DNA from: Candidatus Hydrogenedentota bacterium
GTDB taxonomy: Bacteria; Hydrogenedentota; Hydrogenedentia; Hydrogenedentales; SLHB01
Length of the DNA stretch: 17,463 nt
Assembly (NCBI GenBank): GCA_035416745.1
Contig: DAOLNV010000098.1
Span: 1-17,463 of the forward strand
Direction: 5' to 3'
The notes under the pieces were generated by a model, which saw only the letters and a program-made list of their open reading frames with translations, was not told the DNA's origin and ran no database searches. Positions 15,274 to 17,463 of the stretch are shown one piece after another. Each line of letters begins with the position of its first letter. The stretch's first letter is position 1. The translations under genes and the position numbers were made by a program.

Positions 15274-15296
15274 CCTTCGGCGCGCGCTGCTTCTAT
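15270..15296 (+). promoter_or_regulatory. Candidate ECF promoter, copy 2
   Basis: GTAACCTTC (15270-15278), 13 bases, then TCTAT (15292-15296), identical in boxes and spacing to the motif at 14540-14566. It lies 57 bases before the start of the DUF1579 gene. TATAAT (15297-15302) directly follows and could serve as a housekeeping -10 instead, but no good -35 stands 17 bases upstream of it. Confidence 0.6.
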
Positions 15297-15318
15297 TATA
15301 ATATTGGGAGCGAGAAGC

Positions 15319-15334
15319 GCCGCCGATCGGCGGC
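15319..15334. repeat. Perfect 16-bp palindrome in the leader of the DUF1579 gene
   Basis: GCCGCCGATCGGCGGC is perfectly self-complementary. It lies between the candidate promoter and the ribosome binding site (AAAGGAGG, 15339-15346), so it would be in the mRNA leader. It could be an operator or an mRNA-stabilising hairpin. Confidence 0.45.
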
Positions 15335-15353
15335 CTGCGAAAGGAGGCTTTCT

Positions 15354-16733
15354 ATGAGAGACAGGACCGAGCTTGGAATCACCCTGGTGCTCGCACTCCT
15401 GGCGGCGGCCTTGCCGCTGGCGTGCAGACCGACAGCGCAGCAGGCTGCCCCCGCATCACCAGACGGCATCGCCGGCACTTACAAACTCGTCTCCGTCGGG
15501 GGCAACCCCGTCCCCAAAGAGTCGGGATCGATCACCCTGAACGACAACGGCACCTTGTCGTCGGTTATGGACTGGGGGGTGATGCATTTTGGCGACGGTG
15601 GAATCCACAACTTTAGAGGCACGTACGTCAAGCAGGATGCCGGCTACGTTCTGACATGGGAAGGTGCGGGGCAGACCTGGGTGACGATTGACGGTTCGAA
15701 ACTCACCATGAACAACGAGGGGATGCTTTTCGTTTATGAAAAAGAGGGGCAGGGCGCTGAACCTGCTGCGGCCGGGCAGTCCGCCGCAAGATCTCCGCAA
15801 GAGGTGCTGGACCAGTTCCTTGGCACCTGGGACTGTGACGCGACTCTCTACGAGGGGCCTAACGCATCAGGAAGAAGTATTGCCACGCGGAGCACGTTTG
15901 CCCGCGTTCTCGGCGGCAGGTTCGTCCAGGAAAACGGCCGGGACTCAGAGAACAACGCCTCAATCACCTTGTATACGTACGATGGGTCCAGCCAGTGCTA
16001 CCGAAGCTCGTTTTTCTCCTCATCCATTGGCCATCCCGAACCGACTACCGGCCGGTGGAACGAAACGGCCCGCACGCTGGACTGGACCACTTCCGGCAAC
16101 GGATATACCACAACCATTCAGCACCGGTTTTTCAATGAAAATGCTTGGGAAGCCACGTGTGAGGTCATGGACCCCGCAGGTACCAAGGTATTCCGTGGCG
16201 AGTACAAGGTGACACGAGCCAAAGACCCTGCCCCGGTTGTGTTGTCGGAAGCTGGCAACACGGGCGGGCCGCTGCCGGCTGAGCAGAAGGTGCTGGACCC
16301 GTTGGTGGGGACATGGCGCCAAGAGACGACCATGCGGAAAGCAAAGTGGTTTCCCGAGGAAAAGCGTACCGCTGGTACATACACGTTCAAGCGCATCCTA
16401 GGTGGAAGATACGTGTTGGAAACGGGGGAGGATTCGGAGAGCAGCAGTCTCCTTTTGTACACCTATGACGCACAACGCGGGAGCTACCTGATCTGGAATT
16501 TCAACGTGAACAATCAGACTCCCGATGTCCCGGTAAGCGCCCGGTGGAACGAGGCGGGCCGCGTCCTGGAATGTTTTGGTTTCCCTGAAAAAGATGGGCA
16601 GAGGACGGCGAGCCAAATGCACCTCGTAAGTAACGACACGATCATAAGCACGTACGGGGTAAAAGACACGGCCGGCGAGACTCTATGCGACATAGAGTTC
16701 AAGATGACCCGGATCAGCGGCGAGCAGAAGTGA
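15354..16733 (+). CDS. Exported protein with a lipocalin-like and two DUF1579 domains
   Basis: A 459-residue protein with an N-terminal hydrophobic signal (8-23) ending in LPLAC at Cys24. This is an imperfect lipobox, so it may be a lipoprotein. Residues about 38-130 (GIAGTYKLVSVGGNPVP ... GSKLTMNNEGMLFVYEK) look like a small lipocalin-like beta-barrel. Two related repeats follow, about 148-288 and 310-453. Each starts with L[DG]xxxGTW, has an LGGR[FY]VxExGxDSE block (186-199 and 349-362) and ends with a F[RK]x-[EK][YF]K[VM]TR strand; these fit DUF1579. The function of DUF1579 is unknown. AAAGGAGG lies 7 bases before the ATG. The next gene starts 25 bases after the stop, so co-transcription is likely. 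Confidence 0.82.
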   Translation: MRDRTELGITLVLALLAAALPLACRPTAQQAAPASPDGIAGTYKLVSVGGNPVPKESGSITLNDNGTLSSVMDWGVMHFGDGGIHNFRGTYVKQDAGYVLTWEGAGQTWVTIDGSKLTMNNEGMLFVYEKEGQGAEPAAAGQSAARSPQEVLDQFLGTWDCDATLYEGPNASGRSIATRSTFARVLGGRFVQENGRDSENNASITLYTYDGSSQCYRSSFFSSSIGHPEPTTGRWNETARTLDWTTSGNGYTTTIQHRFFNENAWEATCEVMDPAGTKVFRGEYKVTRAKDPAPVVLSEAGNTGGPLPAEQKVLDPLVGTWRQETTMRKAKWFPEEKRTAGTYTFKRILGGRYVLETGEDSESSSLLLYTYDAQRGSYLIWNFNVNNQTPDVPVSARWNEAGRVLECFGFPEKDGQRTASQMHLVSNDTIISTYGVKDTAGETLCDIEFKMTRISGEQK

Positions 16734-16758
16734 CGGCGGACGATTGGAGGGTACGGTT

Positions 16759-17463
16759 GTGAACAGAAAGAAGGCGATTTCGTGGCTCTATGGCGAATTT
16801 GCCGGACTGGAAGCAGCGGGCATTCTATCCGCCGAGACAATCGAGCAATTGAAGGTCCATTACGGCCCCGTGTCGATGCGGTCCAAGCGGAGCATAGCGC
16901 TGCTGCTGTTCAGTGTCCTTGGCGCGGTATCCATCGGCCTAGGCATTATCCTGCTGTTGGCCCACAACTGGAACGCACTGGGACGTCCGGTGCGCACGGT
17001 GCTGTCATTTACGCCACTCATGGCGGGCCAAGCCCTCGTATGGTGGACGCTGCTATGCCGTTCGCGGTCAACGCCGTGGCGCGAGGGGAGCGGAGTGTTT
17101 CTGGCGTTGGCGGTCGGCGCCTGCATTTCACTGATTAGCCAAACCTATCACATCCAGGGCGACATGAGCACGTTTCTGCTGGCTTGGGTCGTTCTAGGCG
17201 GCCCGCTGGTGTACGTGCTTAACGCCACGGCGGTGGCGCTGTTTTACCTGGCGGGCATAACCTGCTGGGCCGCGGCGGTCCAGTTTGAACACAGCCAGGC
17301 GCTTTTGTTCTGGCCGCTGGCGGCGTTTCTCGCGCCCCACATTTGGCAGGCGTTTAAGAACAATCCCGAAGGGCCGCGGGTGCAATTGTTGTCGTGGGGT
17401 CTGTGCGTGGCCCTGCCGTTTGCGACGGGATTTGTCCTGGAGCGCACGATGCCGGGGCTGTGG
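16759..17463 (+). CDS. DUF2157 membrane protein, start only (cut by window end)
   Basis: The first 235 residues of an open frame that runs off the window. GTG 16759 is chosen because GGAGGG lies 7 bases upstream. The N-terminal soluble segment (WLYGEFAGLEAAGILSAETIEQLKVHYG) is the start of the DUF2157 domain. It is followed by many hydrophobic helices (about 45-67, 78-98, 110-128, 138-155, 158-175, 180-195, 208-226), with the HNWNALGRPVR and SQTYHIQGDMSTFLLAW blocks typical of this family. It is an inner-membrane protein of unknown function, often next to a DUF4401/GDYXXLXY-type gene, which would lie beyond the window. Confidence 0.82.
   Translation, partial: MNRKKAISWLYGEFAGLEAAGILSAETIEQLKVHYGPVSMRSKRSIALLLFSVLGAVSIGLGIILLLAHNWNALGRPVRTVLSFTPLMAGQALVWWTLLCRSRSTPWREGSGVFLALAVGACISLISQTYHIQGDMSTFLLAWVVLGGPLVYVLNATAVALFYLAGITCWAAAVQFEHSQALLFWPLAAFLAPHIWQAFKNNPEGPRVQLLSWGLCVALPFATGFVLERTMPGLW

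Noticed and set aside
1..17463. CRISPR array, insertion sequence or second attachment-site copy
   Set aside because: No regularly spaced direct repeats, no transposase and no second copy of the tmRNA 3' sequence were seen by eye. A computed self-comparison would be decisive.

Overview
The window is about 60% GC by eye and comes from a free-living, environmental-type bacterium. Three things point to the Planctomycetota/Hydrogenedentota/PVC-like part of the tree: an ECF-like sigma factor of the long form typical of planctomycetes, secreted and lipoprotein genes with DUF1579 and DUF6448 domains, and a GxxExxY-family remnant. This placement is inference from gene content; the tmRNA 3' end present is too short to place the organism.

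Layout. (1) Positions 1-430 hold the 3' end of tmRNA, followed by a scar. On the minus strand, one unbroken frame joins the start of a GxxExxY protein to the C-terminal end of a tyrosine recombinase, as expected from a decayed island at a tmRNA attachment site. (2) 648-1562 is a Tat-exported protein of unknown function. A 58-residue Fis-type HTH ORF lies at 1793-1969. (3) 2269-11925 is the core of the window: tetR, DUF6448 and hemerythrin in one tight cluster closed by a terminator, then a second cluster of HlyD adaptor, two ABC ATPases, two ABC-2 permeases and a quinol-dependent nitric oxide reductase. The regulator and exporter match the E. coli CecR/YbhGFSR arrangement, with the double ATPase split into two genes. 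An 18-bp motif of the form TGTGA-N9-CACA occurs upstream of tetR (twice) and directly before the exporter, so the TetR protein probably controls both clusters. (4) 11926-12649 is a gap with no recognisable gene but a strong hairpin. (5) 12650-14485 carries a DRG/Obg-like GTPase with a TGS domain and the ECF-like sigma factor. (6) 14540-17463 carries a probably frameshifted secreted-protein gene, a putative lipoprotein with two DUF1579 copies, and the start of a DUF2157 membrane protein.

How it may work together. Hemerythrin-type di-iron proteins and NO reductases both belong to nitrosative and oxygen stress handling. Placing them with a TetR-controlled tripartite-type exporter and a periplasmic His-rich DUF6448 protein suggests one regulated stress module: NO removal in the membrane, di-iron chemistry in the cytoplasm, and export of a toxic compound. 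Downstream, the first and second genes after the sigma factor share an exactly spaced promoter-like motif, GTAACCTTC-N13-TCTAT, which is a good candidate for the target of that sigma factor. Both links rest on sequence patterns and need experimental or comparative testing.
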